A DNA stretch of 64,000 nucleotides from Neorhizobium huautlense (GTDB lineage Bacteria > Pseudomonadota > Alphaproteobacteria > Rhizobiales > Rhizobiaceae), in the NCBI RefSeq assembly GCF_030811685.1, contig NZ_JAUSRF010000010.1, forward strand, positions 62,001-126,000, given 5' to 3'. Under the pieces are notes generated by a model that saw nothing but the letters and a program-made list of their open reading frames with translations, did no database searches and was not told the origin of the DNA. The position numbers and the translations under genes are program-made. Positions 34,323 through 44,503 of the stretch are shown piece by piece. Position 1 is the stretch's first letter; every line of letters begins with the position of its first letter.

Positions 34323-34340
34323 GCAAAGCCGGCATCCGTC

Positions 34341-35333
34341 TCAACGAAGGGCGGTGATCGCGGCCATCACGTCTTCTTCGATCGTCAGGCCTGCCTCCAG
34401 CGCAGTCCGGCGCAATCCGCGACCACGGCGACCCGGAAGCCGCACACCCTCTTCACGGGCCATCTCCGCGGCAAGGGCAGCTATCCGCTCCGTCGCGCCA
34501 CCACCTGCAGTCGCCTCCGGATCGATGGCGATGATCATCTGGCCAAGCGACGGGGCAGGGCCGTGTTCATCGAACAGCGAGCTGGCCTGATAGGAAAAGT
34601 TTGCCCCCGTCAGACCGGCAGCCAGAACCTCGACCATCAGTGCCAGAGCCGCGCCCTTGGCGCCGCCGGCCGGCGCCATCGTGCCTTTCAGCGCTTCTGA
34701 AGCATCGGTGGTCGGATTGCCATCGGCGTCAAAAGCCCAGTCGTCCGGAATGCTGGCGTTTTTCTGGCTTGCCGCCATCACTTTTCCACGCGCGACCTTG
34801 GAGAGGGCCAGATCGATCACCAGCGGATCGCTGCCTGCCACCGGCACGCCGAAGGCAATCGGGTTGGTGCCGTAGAGTGGCGTCTTGCCGCCCCATGGCG
34901 CCATGGCCGCCGGCGCATTGGCAAACATCATCGCCACCAGCCCCTGTTCGGCAAACCGTTCCACCGTCAGTGCCATAACCCCGGCATGGTGCGAACGGTT
35001 TATGGCGGCAAGCGCGATCCCCTGTTCACGCACGATGGCCGGTAGCATGTTCACGGCCAGATCCAGCGCCGGATAGGCAAAACCATGACAGGCATCGATA
35101 GCCAGAATGCCGGGCCTTGGTCGTGAAGGCAGCGGTTTGGCGCGGCCATCCACCTTGCCGCTCTGCACCTGTTTCACATAGGCCGGCACACGGCGAAGCC
35201 CATGGCCGGATTGGCCGGCGGCTTCCGATTGTGTGAGCGCGCGGGCAACCGAGGCCGCTGCCGGGGCATCGACGCCGTTATGCTCAAAGACGGAGGATAT
35301 GAGACGTTCGGCTTCTGCCAGGGAAATGGTCAT
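34341..35333 (-). CDS. Malate/L-lactate dehydrogenase (Ldh_2) family oxidoreductase
   Basis: A 330-residue NAD(P)-dependent enzyme of the family that includes YlbC/AllD ureidoglycolate dehydrogenase, ComC sulfolactate dehydrogenase and DpkA piperideine-2-carboxylate reductase. Motifs are SGHGLRRVPAYV (about 42-53), the catalytic His in AINRSHHAGVMAL, PWGGKTPLYGTNPIAFGVP and ALALMVEVLAAGLTG. These enzymes reduce 2-oxo acids or cyclic imino acids. The substrate cannot be chosen from sequence. It is isolated between the converging permease gene and the tonB terminator. Confidence 0.87.
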   Translation of the reverse strand: MTISLAEAERLISSVFEHNGVDAPAAASVARALTQSEAAGQSGHGLRRVPAYVKQVQSGKVDGRAKPLPSRPRPGILAIDACHGFAYPALDLAVNMLPAIVREQGIALAAINRSHHAGVMALTVERFAEQGLVAMMFANAPAAMAPWGGKTPLYGTNPIAFGVPVAGSDPLVIDLALSKVARGKVMAASQKNASIPDDWAFDADGNPTTDASEALKGTMAPAGGAKGAALALMVEVLAAGLTGANFSYQASSLFDEHGPAPSLGQMIIAIDPEATAGGGATERIAALAAEMAREEGVRLPGRRGRGLRRTALEAGLTIEEDVMAAITALR

Positions 35334-35389
35334 GAACTGCACCTTTTGCGATGCAGCAAAGTTAGCAAGCGCCAACTCGAAACGCCACC

Positions 35390-35416
35390 GCCGCAACCGA
35401 CAAGTTCGGTTGCGGC
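35390..35416 (-). terminator. Stem-loop after tonB
   Basis: A perfect 11-bp stem (35390-35400 with 35406-35416) with a 5-nt loop lies 9 nt after the tonB stop. The following T-run on the minus strand is weak. Confidence 0.55.
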
Positions 35417-35425
35417 GCAAGGTTT

Positions 35426-36379
35426 TTAGCGAAGGGTGAACTGCATCGGGAAGGTGATGGTCTTGTTTACGCCGTTCGGCGGAGCCGGAACCGGCGAGGC
35501 GCGCTTGACGAGCGCCAGCACTTCCTGGTCCAGCGCCGACGAGCCGGATGAACGCGACAGCGAAACCGACAGGACGTTGCCGCCATTGTCGATCTGGAAA
35601 CGGACATAGACCGTTCCTTCCTCGCGATTCGAGCGGGCTGCCTGCGGATACCTCTTCCTGCGCTCCAGATGCGCGGCAAGGCGTCCCTGCCAGCGCTGCG
35701 GCGACATCGAAGATGAGCGGGAATTGCTCGCCGACGTCTGCTGCGCCGCCGTCCGGTTGGACTGGTTGGCATCCACCTTGGCTTCCTGCCGCGCCTGCGA
35801 GGCTTGCACCTGCTTTTTCGGGCGCGGTTTCTCGGCCACCTTCTTCTTCACCGGCACTTCGGGTTTCTTTTCAACCGGTTCGGGCGGGCGCATCGTTGGC
35901 AGCGGCACTTCGACATTGTCGAGCGCAGCCATCTGTTCTTCCACGATCGGGTCGACCTGCGGCTCCGGTGGTTCTTCCGGCACGGTTTCCGTCACTTCCT
36001 GAACCGGTTCGGGCTCGGGTTCCGGTGGCGGTTCTTCGATAACCGGCTCCGGTGGCGGCGGCTCCGGCGGCGTTACCTCTTCCGGAGGTGTTTCCGGCGG
36101 CTGCTCCACGGGTTGTGGCGTGTCGCTCTTGACCTCTTCCGTGGTTTCCGTCTGCTCGGCGATCTGCGTTTCTTCCGGTTTGGCTGCTTCGGGAACCGGT
36201 GCAAGTTCGATCATGATCGCCGGCGGCGGCGCGTTGTCGCCAGCCGCCATCTCGGGTTCGCGCATCAGGTAGAGGCCTGCGCCGACATGCAGGGCAAGCA
36301 CGACGAGACCCGCCGAGCACCATAGCGCGGCCTCCCCAACACGCCCGGCCGGCGAAGGATTGAAGCGGACCGAGTTCAC
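35426..36379 (-). CDS. tonB: TonB energy transducer
   Basis: TonB spans the periplasm and passes proton-motive energy to outer-membrane receptors for siderophores, haem or B12. The 317-residue protein has one N-terminal membrane helix (about 18-38), a Pro/Glu-rich spacer (about 55-165), a Lys/Gln-rich stretch and the C-terminal TonB domain (RYPQAARSNREEGTVYVRFQ, about 245 to the end, ending FTLR). Its start overlaps exbD by 4 nt, in the order exbB-exbD-tonB. Confidence 0.93.
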   Translation of the reverse strand: MNSVRFNPSPAGRVGEAALWCSAGLVVLALHVGAGLYLMREPEMAAGDNAPPPAIMIELAPVPEAAKPEETQIAEQTETTEEVKSDTPQPVEQPPETPPEEVTPPEPPPPEPVIEEPPPEPEPEPVQEVTETVPEEPPEPQVDPIVEEQMAALDNVEVPLPTMRPPEPVEKKPEVPVKKKVAEKPRPKKQVQASQARQEAKVDANQSNRTAAQQTSASNSRSSSMSPQRWQGRLAAHLERRKRYPQAARSNREEGTVYVRFQIDNGGNVLSVSLSRSSGSSALDQEVLALVKRASPVPAPPNGVNKTITFPMQFTLR

Positions 36380-36888
36380 GGGTTTGCACCTCCGGCAGGA
36401 GCGGGAGCCGCCGAAGGCTGGGCTGCTGGTGCAGCCGGCGCTGCGCCATCCTGGGCCGGCATCGGTGCTGGCAGGCTTTCCAGACCCACAAGCGCGATCT
36501 TCAGGTAACCGGCGTCACGCAGAAGGTTCATGACCTCCATGAAGTGGCCGTAATCAACCATCTTGTCGGCACGCAGGAAGATGCGGGTGTCGCGCTTGCC
36601 CTCGGTCAGGCGATCGAGCGTCGTCGCCAGTTCCTCGCGTGCAACGACATCATTGCCGAGGTTGAGCGTCAGGTCCTGCTTGACCGTCAGATACATCGGC
36701 TCGTCCGGTCTTTCAGCAGGTCTGGCGGTGGAGGCTGGCAGATCGACATTGACGTCGACGGTTGCAAGCGGCGCTGCCACCATGAAGATGATCAGGAGAA
36801 CCAGCATGACGTCGATGAACGGCGTCACGTTGATTTCGTGGTTATCCGGCATTTCCTCGCCGTGATGTTCGCGGATGCCTCCAGCCAT
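36376..36888 (-). CDS. exbD: ExbD proton-channel subunit of the TonB system
   Basis: The 170-residue protein has the ExbD/TolR plan: a short cytoplasmic N-terminus, one helix with the essential proton-carrying Asp (NVTPFIDVMLVLLIIFMV, Asp26) and a periplasmic domain, here with an Ala/Pro-rich tail. It lies 5 nt after exbB and overlaps tonB by 4 nt, so the three are made together. TolR is excluded by the tonB neighbour. Confidence 0.94.
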   Translation of the reverse strand: MAGGIREHHGEEMPDNHEINVTPFIDVMLVLLIIFMVAAPLATVDVNVDLPASTARPAERPDEPMYLTVKQDLTLNLGNDVVAREELATTLDRLTEGKRDTRIFLRADKMVDYGHFMEVMNLLRDAGYLKIALVGLESLPAPMPAQDGAAPAAPAAQPSAAPAPAGGANP

Positions 36889-36893
36889 GGTAC

Positions 36894-38099
36894 TTACTCC
36901 CCGGCGACGAGCGAAACCGGCTTGGCGCGGCCGCCTGGCGGCACCTTGCGGAAGTCGAGATCACGGCTGACCAGACGCTCGACACCAGAAGCGGCATCGG
37001 CCAGAAGCTGGCGATAACCGGTCACCGAGCGGGCAAACAGGTTGTAGATCACCACGGCCGGAATGGCGGCCACGAGGCCGATGGCCGTTGCCAGAAGCGC
37101 TTCGGCGATACCCGGTGCCACAACGGCAAGATTGGTGGTGTTCGATTCCGAAATGCCGATAAACGAGTTCATGATACCCCAGACGGTGCCGAACAGGCCG
37201 ACAAACGGGCCGACGGAACCAATGGTCGCCAGAATGCCGGTACCACGCGCCATGCGACGGCCTGCAAAGGCTTCGATACGCGAGAGAACGGAGGAAACAC
37301 GTTCCTTCACGCCATCACCTTCTGCATGTTCGATCGCGGCTTCGGAAATTTCCATTTCCTCGGCGGCTGCGCGCAGCATCGTGGCGGCCGGGCCACCGCG
37401 GCCCTCGGTTGCCTGCACGGCTTCCGCCAGCGTGCGCGAATTGCGGATGGCCTTGATCGTCCGCTTGGCGCGGGCGCGGGCGCCTGCCAGTTCCAGCGTC
37501 TTGGCAAACCACACGGTCCAGGTCAGAAGCGAAGCGATGGCAAGGCCGATCATCACGGCTTTGACGACCCAGTCGGCCTGCATGAACATGCCCCAGGGCG
37601 AAAGATCGTGCGGCAGGTCGGCGCGTGGTGCTTCTTCACCTGTGGCAGGTGCGAGATCGGTAACTTGCGGCGTCTGTTCTGCACCCGGCTGTGCCGTTGC
37701 GGCAGCGCCGGCAGGCTCCGTGCCCTGTGTTGCAGGGACGGACTGTTCGGATGTTGTTGGTGCGCTCGGGGTAACACCTGCCGGCGGTGTTGCCGGTGCA
37801 GCGTTGGTGTCTGCTGGCGCCTGCGTGGACCCGGCCGGAGTGGACTGTGGCGGAGCCGAAGGAGCCTGATCCGTCGGCTGAGCCTGTGGCAGACGGCCCG
37901 TCGGGGCCTGTGCTGCCGGGGCTTGCGCCGTTGGCGCCTGCTCGGGCGTGCTCGGCTGAGAAGCTGCGGGCGTTTCCGCCGGCGGCGTCTGCGCATGCAC
38001 AGAAGCGGTCATCAGCGTTGCGGCAATGAGCGCCGTGCAGGAAAATAATTGCATGCCACGGCCACGGGTGGTCGAAACGCGATTTTCGGCAATGGACAT
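36894..38099 (-). CDS. exbB: ExbB proton-channel subunit with long periplasmic N-terminal extension
   Basis: The 401-residue protein has the MotA/TolQ/ExbB domain in its second half (about 165-385, with [46 protein letters not shown]). Before it are a signal-like segment ([19 protein letters not shown]) and about 130 residues of Pro/Ala/Gln-rich sequence, which makes it much longer than E. coli ExbB (244). Such extensions are known in alphaproteobacterial ExbB. The start at 38099 is supported by CGGAG 9-10 nt upstream; an internal ATG at 38054 is the alternative. Confidence 0.93.
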   Translation of the reverse strand: MSIAENRVSTTRGRGMQLFSCTALIAATLMTASVHAQTPPAETPAASQPSTPEQAPTAQAPAAQAPTGRLPQAQPTDQAPSAPPQSTPAGSTQAPADTNAAPATPPAGVTPSAPTTSEQSVPATQGTEPAGAAATAQPGAEQTPQVTDLAPATGEEAPRADLPHDLSPWGMFMQADWVVKAVMIGLAIASLLTWTVWFAKTLELAGARARAKRTIKAIRNSRTLAEAVQATEGRGGPAATMLRAAAEEMEISEAAIEHAEGDGVKERVSSVLSRIEAFAGRRMARGTGILATIGSVGPFVGLFGTVWGIMNSFIGISESNTTNLAVVAPGIAEALLATAIGLVAAIPAVVIYNLFARSVTGYRQLLADAASGVERLVSRDLDFRKVPPGGRAKPVSLVAGE

Positions 38100-38230
38100 T
38101 CAGAAATTCTCCGGACTCGAAACAGGCTTGCACGATGCATCCCATCGTGTGCCATGCCCGGGCGAATGCATTGGCATTCAATCCGTCAGCGAACATGCCC
38201 CAGGCGACGCTCGTACCGTTCGGTTACCCG

Positions 38231-38259
38231 ATAGTAAACTTGACTACATTTGGCAACAA
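38231..38259 (-). promoter_or_regulatory. Probable promoter of exbB-exbD-tonB
   Basis: On the minus strand TTGTTG (38259-38254), a 17-nt spacer and TACTAT (38236-38231) form a good vegetative promoter about 130 nt before the exbB start. Confidence 0.5.
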
Positions 38260-38270
38260 TAAATTGCTGC
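38253..38270. promoter_or_regulatory. Inverted repeat overlapping the exbB -35 box
   Basis: GCAACAA-TAAA-TTGCTGC is a 7-bp inverted repeat with one mismatch that covers the -35 hexamer. Its position suits a repressor, plausibly iron-responsive given the genes, but it does not match an iron box I know with certainty. Confidence 0.35.
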
Positions 38271-38383
38271 GCCACGGTAAAATATGCTTGTCCGAATCAA
38301 GTTTTCGCGCACTCACCACTGCTGCCTTTCCGCAAAAGCTGCTGCGAATTTGTGCGCCGGGAAATGCGGATGCCCAAATAAAA

Positions 38384-38410
38384 AAGCCGCCCGACATGCC
38401 CGGGCGGCTT
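38384..38410 (-). terminator. Intrinsic terminator of infB
   Basis: A perfect 10-bp stem (38384-38393 with 38401-38410) and 7-nt loop are followed on the minus strand by a run of T. The operon rimP-nusA-ylxR-infB therefore ends here. Confidence 0.92.
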
Positions 38411-38433
38411 TCCGTTTTTCAGTCCTGTCCGGC

Positions 38434-41178
38434 TTAGAGCGAACGGGTGATGTGTTCCACGCGGAAGCACTCGATGACGTCGCCTGCGCGGATGTCTTCG
38501 TAGTTCTCGAAGGCCATACCGCATTCCTGGCCCATCGGCACTTCGGACACTTCGTCCTTGAAGCGCTTGAGCGTCTTGAGCTTGCCTTCGTGGATGACGA
38601 CGTTGTCGCGCAGAAGGCGGACACCTGCACCACGCTCCACCTTGCCTTCGACGACGCGGCAACCCGCGACCTTGCCGGTCTTGGTGATGTTGAACACTTC
38701 CAGGATTTCGGCATTGCCGAGGAAGGTTTCGCGGCGTTCCGGCGAAAGCAGACCCGACATCGCTGCCTTCACGTCATCCACCAGATCGTAGATGATGTTG
38801 TAGTAGCGAAGTTCGATGCCACCGCGTTCGGCCGCCAGACGGGCCTGTGCATTGGCACGAACGTTGAAGCCGATGATCGCGGCATTGGATGCTTCGGCAA
38901 GCGAAAGATCCGATTCCGTGATGGCACCTGCGCCTGAGTGAACGATGCGGGCACGCACCTCGTCGGTGCCGAGCTTGTCGAGCGATGCGATGATCGCTTC
39001 GACCGAACCCTGCACGTCGCCCTTGATGAGCAGCGGGAACTCCTTGTAGCCGGTGTTCTGCAGCTTGCTCATCATCTGTTCGAGCGAACCGCGCTGACCG
39101 GACTGACGGGCAACCGCCTTGTCGCGGGCCAGACGCTGGCGATATTCGGAAATCTCGCGAGCACGGGCTTCGTTTTCGACAACGGCGAAACGGTCACCGG
39201 CAGCAGGCGTACCCGACAGGCCGAGGATCTCGACCGGCATGGCAGGTCCCGCTTCCTTGACGTGGTCGCCCTTGTCGGTGACGAGAGCACGAACACGGCC
39301 CCACTGGTCGCCGGCAACGATGATCTGGCCTGGCTTCAGCGTGCCCTTCTGGACGAGTACGGTCGCAACCGCACCACGACCACGATCGAGCTGGGCTTCG
39401 ATGACGATACCTTCGGCAGTACGGACCGGGTCGGCCTTGAGGTCGAGGATTTCGGCCTGCAGCAGCACGGCTTCGAGCAGCTTGTCGAGGTTCAGCTTGT
39501 TCTTGGCAGACACTTCGACGTCGAGCACTTCACCGCCCAGCGATTCAACGAAGACTTCGTGCTGCAGAAGCTGCTGACGGACCTTGTCCGGGTTGGCTTC
39601 GTGCTTGTCGATCTTGTTGATCGCCACGATGATCGGAACGCCGGCAGCCTTTGCGTGGCTGATGGATTCGATCGTCTGCGGCATCACGGCGTCGTCGGCT
39701 GCAACCACCAGGATCGCGATATCCGTCGCCTGCGCACCACGGGCACGCATGGCCGTGAAGGCGGCGTGGCCGGGGGTGTCGATGAAGGTGATCTTCTGGC
39801 CGTTCTGTTCGACCTGATAGGCACCGATATGCTGGGTAATGCCACCGGCTTCACCCGATACGACATTGGCCTGACGGATGGCGTCGAGCAGCGAGGTCTT
39901 GCCGTGGTCGACGTGACCCATGATCGTCACGACCGGAGGACGCGTGATCATTTCGACGGCGTCGTCGGCCACGTCGAAGATACCTTCTTCAACGTCGGAT
40001 TCCGAAACGCGCTTGACCGTGTGGCCGAATTCCGAGGCGATGAGTTCGGCCAAGTCGGCGTCGATGACGTCGCCCGGCTTCATCATCTGACCTTCCTTCA
40101 TCAGGTACTTGATCACATCGACAGCCCGTTCGGACATACGCTGCGACAGTTCCTGAATGGTGATGGTTTCCGGCAGGATGACTTCGCGGATAACCTTTTC
40201 ACGGGTTTCCTGCATCTGGCTGCGGCGGAACTTTTCCTGGCGGCGGCGCATGGCAGCCATCGAGCGGCCACGGTTGTTACCGTCGTCGTCCGTGCTGGCA
40301 GCAGTAATCGTCAGCTTGCCCTGGCGGCGACCATCGTCGGCCTTCGGGCGTGCCGGTGCCTTGGCCGGAACAACGACAGTTGCCTTGCCACGGTTCGGAG
40401 CGCCACCGCGCGGCGGGCCGCGACGGTCGTCTTCTTCGCCGACATTGCGGCGGCCGGGAACGGCAGCGGCGCTGCCGGGTGCGGCAGGACGCGTGGTCTG
40501 CGGACGATTTTCCTGATTGCGGGTCGCGGCCGCAGCGGCTGCAGCCGGCTGAGCGGCAGGTGCCTCAACAACAGGTTCAACAACCGGTTCGGGCTTCGGC
40601 AGGGCTGCAATGCGTGCAGCTTCAGCTTCGGCTTCGATACGGCGCTGTTCTTCCTCGACCTTGCGACGAGCTTCGTCTTCGGCGCGCTTCTTGGCTTCCT
40701 CGACTTCGCGGGCCTGTGCTTCCACAAGCGCGCGGCGACGTGCGTCCATTTCGCTGGCCGACAGATCGTGCAGCACGGCGCCACGCGGGCGTTCCGGCTG
40801 GCGAACCGGCGTCGGGGCCGGACGATGCGCCTGTGTCTGCTGATGAACGCGGGTCTGCGTCTGAGCCGGGGCAGGTGCTGCCGCACGTGGTGCGGCTGCC
40901 GGAGCGGCCGGGCGTGCTGCAGGCGCAGCTGAAGCCGTCGGCGAAGCGGCAGATGCCGTAGCCGGCGTTTCAGCGCGCGGTGCTACCGGCGTCGTGATCG
41001 GGGTGATCGGCTTTTCGTCCTGCGGGCGGGTCGGGCGGCGTTTTACCGTTTCGACGACGACCGACTTCGTACGGCCGCGCCCCATATCCTGGCGCACGGT
41101 ACCCTGGCTCATCCCTGATGGTTTCAGGGTGAGGGTCTTCTTTACGCCGCCTGTCTTGTCGTCTTTGTTGTCCGTCAT
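38434..41178 (-). CDS. infB: Translation initiation factor IF-2
   Basis: IF-2 is the GTPase that places initiator tRNA on the 30S subunit. The 914-residue protein has a long Ala/Pro- and Arg/Glu-rich N-terminal region, the IF2_N helical block ([20 protein letters not shown]), the G domain ([25 protein letters not shown]) and the C-terminal domains ending RVEHITRSL. The ATG at 41178 follows AGGAACGGA. It is the last gene of the rimP-nusA-ylxR-infB operon and ends in a terminator; rbfA does not follow. Confidence 0.97.
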   Translation of the reverse strand: MTDNKDDKTGGVKKTLTLKPSGMSQGTVRQDMGRGRTKSVVVETVKRRPTRPQDEKPITPITTPVAPRAETPATASAASPTASAAPAARPAAPAAAPRAAAPAPAQTQTRVHQQTQAHRPAPTPVRQPERPRGAVLHDLSASEMDARRRALVEAQAREVEEAKKRAEDEARRKVEEEQRRIEAEAEAARIAALPKPEPVVEPVVEAPAAQPAAAAAAATRNQENRPQTTRPAAPGSAAAVPGRRNVGEEDDRRGPPRGGAPNRGKATVVVPAKAPARPKADDGRRQGKLTITAASTDDDGNNRGRSMAAMRRRQEKFRRSQMQETREKVIREVILPETITIQELSQRMSERAVDVIKYLMKEGQMMKPGDVIDADLAELIASEFGHTVKRVSESDVEEGIFDVADDAVEMITRPPVVTIMGHVDHGKTSLLDAIRQANVVSGEAGGITQHIGAYQVEQNGQKITFIDTPGHAAFTAMRARGAQATDIAILVVAADDAVMPQTIESISHAKAAGVPIIVAINKIDKHEANPDKVRQQLLQHEVFVESLGGEVLDVEVSAKNKLNLDKLLEAVLLQAEILDLKADPVRTAEGIVIEAQLDRGRGAVATVLVQKGTLKPGQIIVAGDQWGRVRALVTDKGDHVKEAGPAMPVEILGLSGTPAAGDRFAVVENEARAREISEYRQRLARDKAVARQSGQRGSLEQMMSKLQNTGYKEFPLLIKGDVQGSVEAIIASLDKLGTDEVRARIVHSGAGAITESDLSLAEASNAAIIGFNVRANAQARLAAERGGIELRYYNIIYDLVDDVKAAMSGLLSPERRETFLGNAEILEVFNITKTGKVAGCRVVEGKVERGAGVRLLRDNVVIHEGKLKTLKRFKDEVSEVPMGQECGMAFENYEDIRAGDVIECFRVEHITRSL

Positions 41179-41279
41179 TCCGTTCCTGTTCCTTCGCACA
41201 GGACCGGATGAAGACCATCAGACCCTGTGTTTCAATACACGTCGTTCAATGCGGCAGCCGGCTTTTGCCGGTAACCGTG

Positions 41280-41972
41280 TCATGTCTCTGACCGGCCAGC
41301 GCCGCCATTTGCTCCGGAAGGACCGTTATGACGGTACGTTTCGAGCATGGTTGCGCGCTTCACTACACCTTCACCTGCCTGGCCTGCAAGCGCCACGGCA
41401 TGGATAAAAGCATTCTGGCCCATCAGTTCGTCCATTTCGGCTGCGGTGAACAACGAGAAGGAAGGGATCTCCTCCTCCAGATCGTTTCCGAGCCGCCAGG
41501 CCTTTCGGGCCTGGTCGATCTTGCGTTTGCCGTCCGCAGCGGCGTCCAGCGCGTGAAACACGGCCAGAGCCTCGCCCGAGCGGACAGCGGCATCCACCTT
41601 CGTCGCGCCGGTCACGAACTGGCCTGCCTTGCGGGCCATGTTCATCATGCCGGCCACCTGAACGACCAGAAGCTGGTCAACCAGGGCGCCGAGTTCCGGC
41701 TCCGCACGCACATCCTTGTTCTTCAGAGCGCGTGCAAAAATCTTGCGGGCCACGGCCTTGTCGACCAGAGCCCGTTCCGCCTTCACCCAGCAGCCGCGAC
41801 CGGGCAACTGGCGTTTCAGGTCGGGAACCACCGTCCCGTCAGGGCCGGCCACGAAGCGGATCAGCGTTTCCGGTGATCCGGCCTCGCGCGTCACGATACA
41901 GGTGCGGTCGTTGAAAACCTCGTCCGCAGCCTGATCTTCGTGATCACCGTTGGCAGAAGCCTCGGCAATCAT
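41280..41972 (-). CDS. YlxR (DUF448) RNA-binding protein fused to an L7Ae-like domain
   Basis: The 230-residue protein has the YlxR fold at the N-terminus (RTCIVTRE, LIRFVAGPDGTVVPDLKRQL, GRGCWVKA, about 22-70) and an L7Ae/YlxQ-like domain (VAGMMNMARKAGQFVTGATK, about 105-190) that in Firmicutes is a separate gene. The fusion is usual in alphaproteobacteria. The start overlaps the nusA stop by 4 nt. A role in ribosome assembly or RNA binding is inferred from the operon. Confidence 0.9.
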   Translation of the reverse strand: MIAEASANGDHEDQAADEVFNDRTCIVTREAGSPETLIRFVAGPDGTVVPDLKRQLPGRGCWVKAERALVDKAVARKIFARALKNKDVRAEPELGALVDQLLVVQVAGMMNMARKAGQFVTGATKVDAAVRSGEALAVFHALDAAADGKRKIDQARKAWRLGNDLEEEIPSFSLFTAAEMDELMGQNAFIHAVALAGQAGEGVVKRATMLETYRHNGPSGANGGAGRSET

Positions 41973-43585
41973 TCCTGTTCAGCGGCTTCCGCCTCCTCCG
42001 AGGTCTCGGCAACTTCTTCTTCGGCCGTTGCAAGGTCAGCCTCGGTGATCCAGCCGGCCAGAAGGCGGGCCTGAACGATCATGTTTTCGGCTTCAACACG
42101 GGAAACGTCGAACTTCGAGAACGTGCCCTCGAACTTCTTGGTCTCGTTGTTCTTGCGCTCCGACCAGCCGACGAGATCGTCGGCTGCGCAGCCGGCAAAG
42201 TCTTCGACCGTCTTGATGCCTTCTTCGCCGAGCGCCACCAGCATCTGGGCGGTGAGGCCATCGATCTGCTTCAGCTCGTCCTGAACGCCGAGCGCCACGC
42301 GCTTGGCATCGTTTTCGGCTTCGATACGCTCCAGGAATTCCTTGGCGCGGGTCTGGATCTCGTTGGCGGTGTCTTCGTCGAAACCGTCGATCGAGGCGAT
42401 TTCGTCGAGTTCGACGTAAGCCAGTTCCTCAACGGCGGCAAAACCTTCCGAAGCAAGCACCTGGCCGACCATTTCGTCGACGTCCAGCGCTTCCATGAAC
42501 AGGTTGGTGCGCTCGTTGAATTCCTTCTGACGGCGTTCCGACTCTTCGGCTTCCGTCATGATGTCGATATCCCAGCCGGTCAGCTGCGAAGCGAGGCGGA
42601 CGTTCTGGCCGCGACGGCCGATGGCCAGCGACAGCTGCTCGTCCGGAACCACGACTTCGATACGCTCGGCATCTTCGTCGAGAACGACCTTGGCGACTTC
42701 AGCCGGCTGCAGGGCGTTGACGATGAAGGAAGCCGGATCCTGGCTCCACGGAATGATGTCGATCTTTTCGCCCTGAAGCTCGCCGACAACGGCCTGAACG
42801 CGCGAACCGCGCATACCGACGCAGGCGCCGACCGGATCGATCGAGCTATCGTTCGAAATGACGGCGATCTTGGCGCGGGAACCCGGGTCACGGGCAACCG
42901 ACTTGATCTGGATGATGCCGTCGTAGATTTCCGGCACTTCCATGGTGAAGAGTTTCACCATGAACTGCGGATGCGTACGCGACAGGAAAATCTGCGGGCC
43001 ACGCTGTTCGCGGCGCACGTCGTAGACGTAGGCGCGAACGCGGTCGCCGTAACGCATGTTTTCGCGCGGGATCATCTCGTCGCGACGGATGATGCCTTCG
43101 CCACGGCCGAGATCGACGATGACGTTGCCGTATTCGACGCGCTTGACGGTACCGTTGACGATTTCGCCCATGCGGTCCTTGAACTCGTCGAACTGGCGAT
43201 CACGCTCGGCTTCGCGCACCTTCTGCACGATGACCTGCTTGGCCGACTGGGCGGCGATGCGGCCAAAGTCCATCGGCGGCAGCGGGTCGGCGATGAAGTC
43301 GCCGAGCTTGGCGTCGACATTGCGGTCGCGCGCCAGTTCCAGCGGGATCTGCGTGCCGTAGTCTTCGGCCACTTCGACCACTTCGAGAAGACGCTGAAGG
43401 CGGATTTCGCCGGTCTTCGAGTTGATGTCGGCGCGAATATTGGTCTCAGAGCCGTAACGCGAACGTGCGGCCTTCTGGATCGCGTCGGCCATGGCGGCCA
43501 GAACGATTTCCCGGTCGATGACCTTTTCGCGCGCAACTGCATCTGCGATCTGCAGAAGTTCAAGCCGGTTCGCACTCACTGCCAT
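41969..43585 (-). CDS. nusA: Transcription termination/antitermination factor NusA
   Basis: The 538-residue protein has the RNA-polymerase-binding N-terminal domain (1-125), S1 ([20 protein letters not shown]), KH1 and KH2 ([40 protein letters not shown]) and two C-terminal helix-hairpin-helix repeats with an acidic end. NusA modulates pausing, intrinsic termination and antitermination. It lies 56 nt after rimP and overlaps ylxR by 4 nt. Confidence 0.97.
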   Translation of the reverse strand: MAVSANRLELLQIADAVAREKVIDREIVLAAMADAIQKAARSRYGSETNIRADINSKTGEIRLQRLLEVVEVAEDYGTQIPLELARDRNVDAKLGDFIADPLPPMDFGRIAAQSAKQVIVQKVREAERDRQFDEFKDRMGEIVNGTVKRVEYGNVIVDLGRGEGIIRRDEMIPRENMRYGDRVRAYVYDVRREQRGPQIFLSRTHPQFMVKLFTMEVPEIYDGIIQIKSVARDPGSRAKIAVISNDSSIDPVGACVGMRGSRVQAVVGELQGEKIDIIPWSQDPASFIVNALQPAEVAKVVLDEDAERIEVVVPDEQLSLAIGRRGQNVRLASQLTGWDIDIMTEAEESERRQKEFNERTNLFMEALDVDEMVGQVLASEGFAAVEELAYVELDEIASIDGFDEDTANEIQTRAKEFLERIEAENDAKRVALGVQDELKQIDGLTAQMLVALGEEGIKTVEDFAGCAADDLVGWSERKNNETKKFEGTFSKFDVSRVEAENMIVQARLLAGWITEADLATAEEEVAETSEEAEAAEQE

Positions 43586-43641
43586 AGTCGTTGGTCTCCG
43601 TAGGTCGAAATGCTGACTGCCGTCAGGCAGGGTTTCGTTTG

Positions 43642-44238
43642 TTATTCTGCGTCTTGTTCGTCTGCGTCGTCGTTCTGGTTGGCCGCCTGCTTGGCAAGCT
43701 TGTCGGCCTTCAGAGCGTCGCGGATCAGGTCGTCCGTCAGGATCAGCTTGCCTTCGGCCAGAGCCGAGTACGGAATGGTCACGCGTGGCTCTTCGCCGTA
43801 GGCCACCTGGTCACGCTCAAGCACAAAGCCGTCTTCGTTGGTCTCGCCGATCTTGCCGCGGAACCGCTTCTTGGTGTCGATCAGGATCGAGGTTTCGATC
43901 TTGACGAGATGACCGGTCCAGCGGGCAAAATCGGACTTGCGTACCATGGGGCGATCGATGCCCGGCGACGACACTTCCAGATGATACTCCCGATCGATCG
44001 GATCTTCCACATCGAGAACAGGCGAAATCGCGGTCGATACGGCTTCGCAGCCCTCGACATCCATCGTGCCGTCTTCGCGCTCGGCCATGATCTGCAGCGT
44101 CATGCCGTTCTGGTTCATCATGCGCACGCGCACCAGACGGAAACCCATGCCGATCAGCGTGGGTTCGATGATTTCCGCGATCCTGAGGTCAAGGCCGGTC
44201 TCGACGATGAGACGTGGCTCCAGTTCGGTAGGCTGCAT
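43642..44238 (-). CDS. rimP: Ribosome maturation factor RimP
   Basis: RimP acts in 30S assembly. The 198-residue protein has the N-terminal alpha/beta domain ([21 protein letters not shown] in parts, [21 protein letters not shown] in parts, [14 protein letters not shown]) and the C-terminal SH3-like domain with an acidic tail. It is the first gene of rimP-nusA-ylxR-infB, preceded by a 107-nt leader that contains a terminator-like hairpin. Confidence 0.95.
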   Translation of the reverse strand: MQPTELEPRLIVETGLDLRIAEIIEPTLIGMGFRLVRVRMMNQNGMTLQIMAEREDGTMDVEGCEAVSTAISPVLDVEDPIDREYHLEVSSPGIDRPMVRKSDFARWTGHLVKIETSILIDTKKRFRGKIGETNEDGFVLERDQVAYGEEPRVTIPYSALAEGKLILTDDLIRDALKADKLAKQAANQNDDADEQDAE

Positions 44239-44293
44239 GTTTTATCCGGCGTGTTATCGCTTGAAAGCGAAGCTGCTCCCGCGACCGGCTAAT

Positions 44294-44321
44294 AAAAAAG
44301 AGCGGGTCCTTGCGGGCCCAC
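44294..44321 (-). terminator. Terminator-like hairpin in the rimP leader (possible attenuator)
   Basis: On the minus strand a 5-bp stem (44321-44317 with 44306-44302), one C-A mismatch and two more pairs close a GCAA tetraloop, followed by TCTTTTTT. It lies between the rimP promoter and rimP, with no upstream minus-strand gene to terminate, so it could attenuate the operon. Confidence 0.5.
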
Positions 44322-44351
44322 CCTCCATCAACCGATCAAGAATTTAAAGGC

Positions 44352-44380
44352 TATATACGCCTCAAGCCGCAGGATTGCAA
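44352..44380 (-). promoter_or_regulatory. Strong promoter of rimP-nusA-ylxR-infB
   Basis: On the minus strand TTGCAA (44380-44375), a 17-nt spacer and TATATA (44357-44352) form a near-consensus promoter; transcription should start near 44345. Confidence 0.65.
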
Positions 44381-44503
44381 GGGTTGTACGATCAGCGGTT
44401 TAGCCTCGTCTAAACCATATCGGCATCGGCCCCTCTTTCAGCTTGCCCTCATGCGCCATGTCTCTAGGTTAGGGGTAACCAAGAATCATTCAGGAACAGC
44501 ACA

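Larger units (their letters stand above)
38100..38433. other. Non-coding interval between exbB and infB
   Basis: This 334-nt stretch holds the exbB promoter and leader and the infB terminator, and no credible gene. It is also where rbfA would be expected to follow infB but does not. Confidence 0.7.

Noticed and set aside
38938-40932. 664-codon open frame antisense to infB
   Set aside because: Shadow of the IF-2 coding strand; no domain or ribosome site, composition typical of reverse-complement readings.
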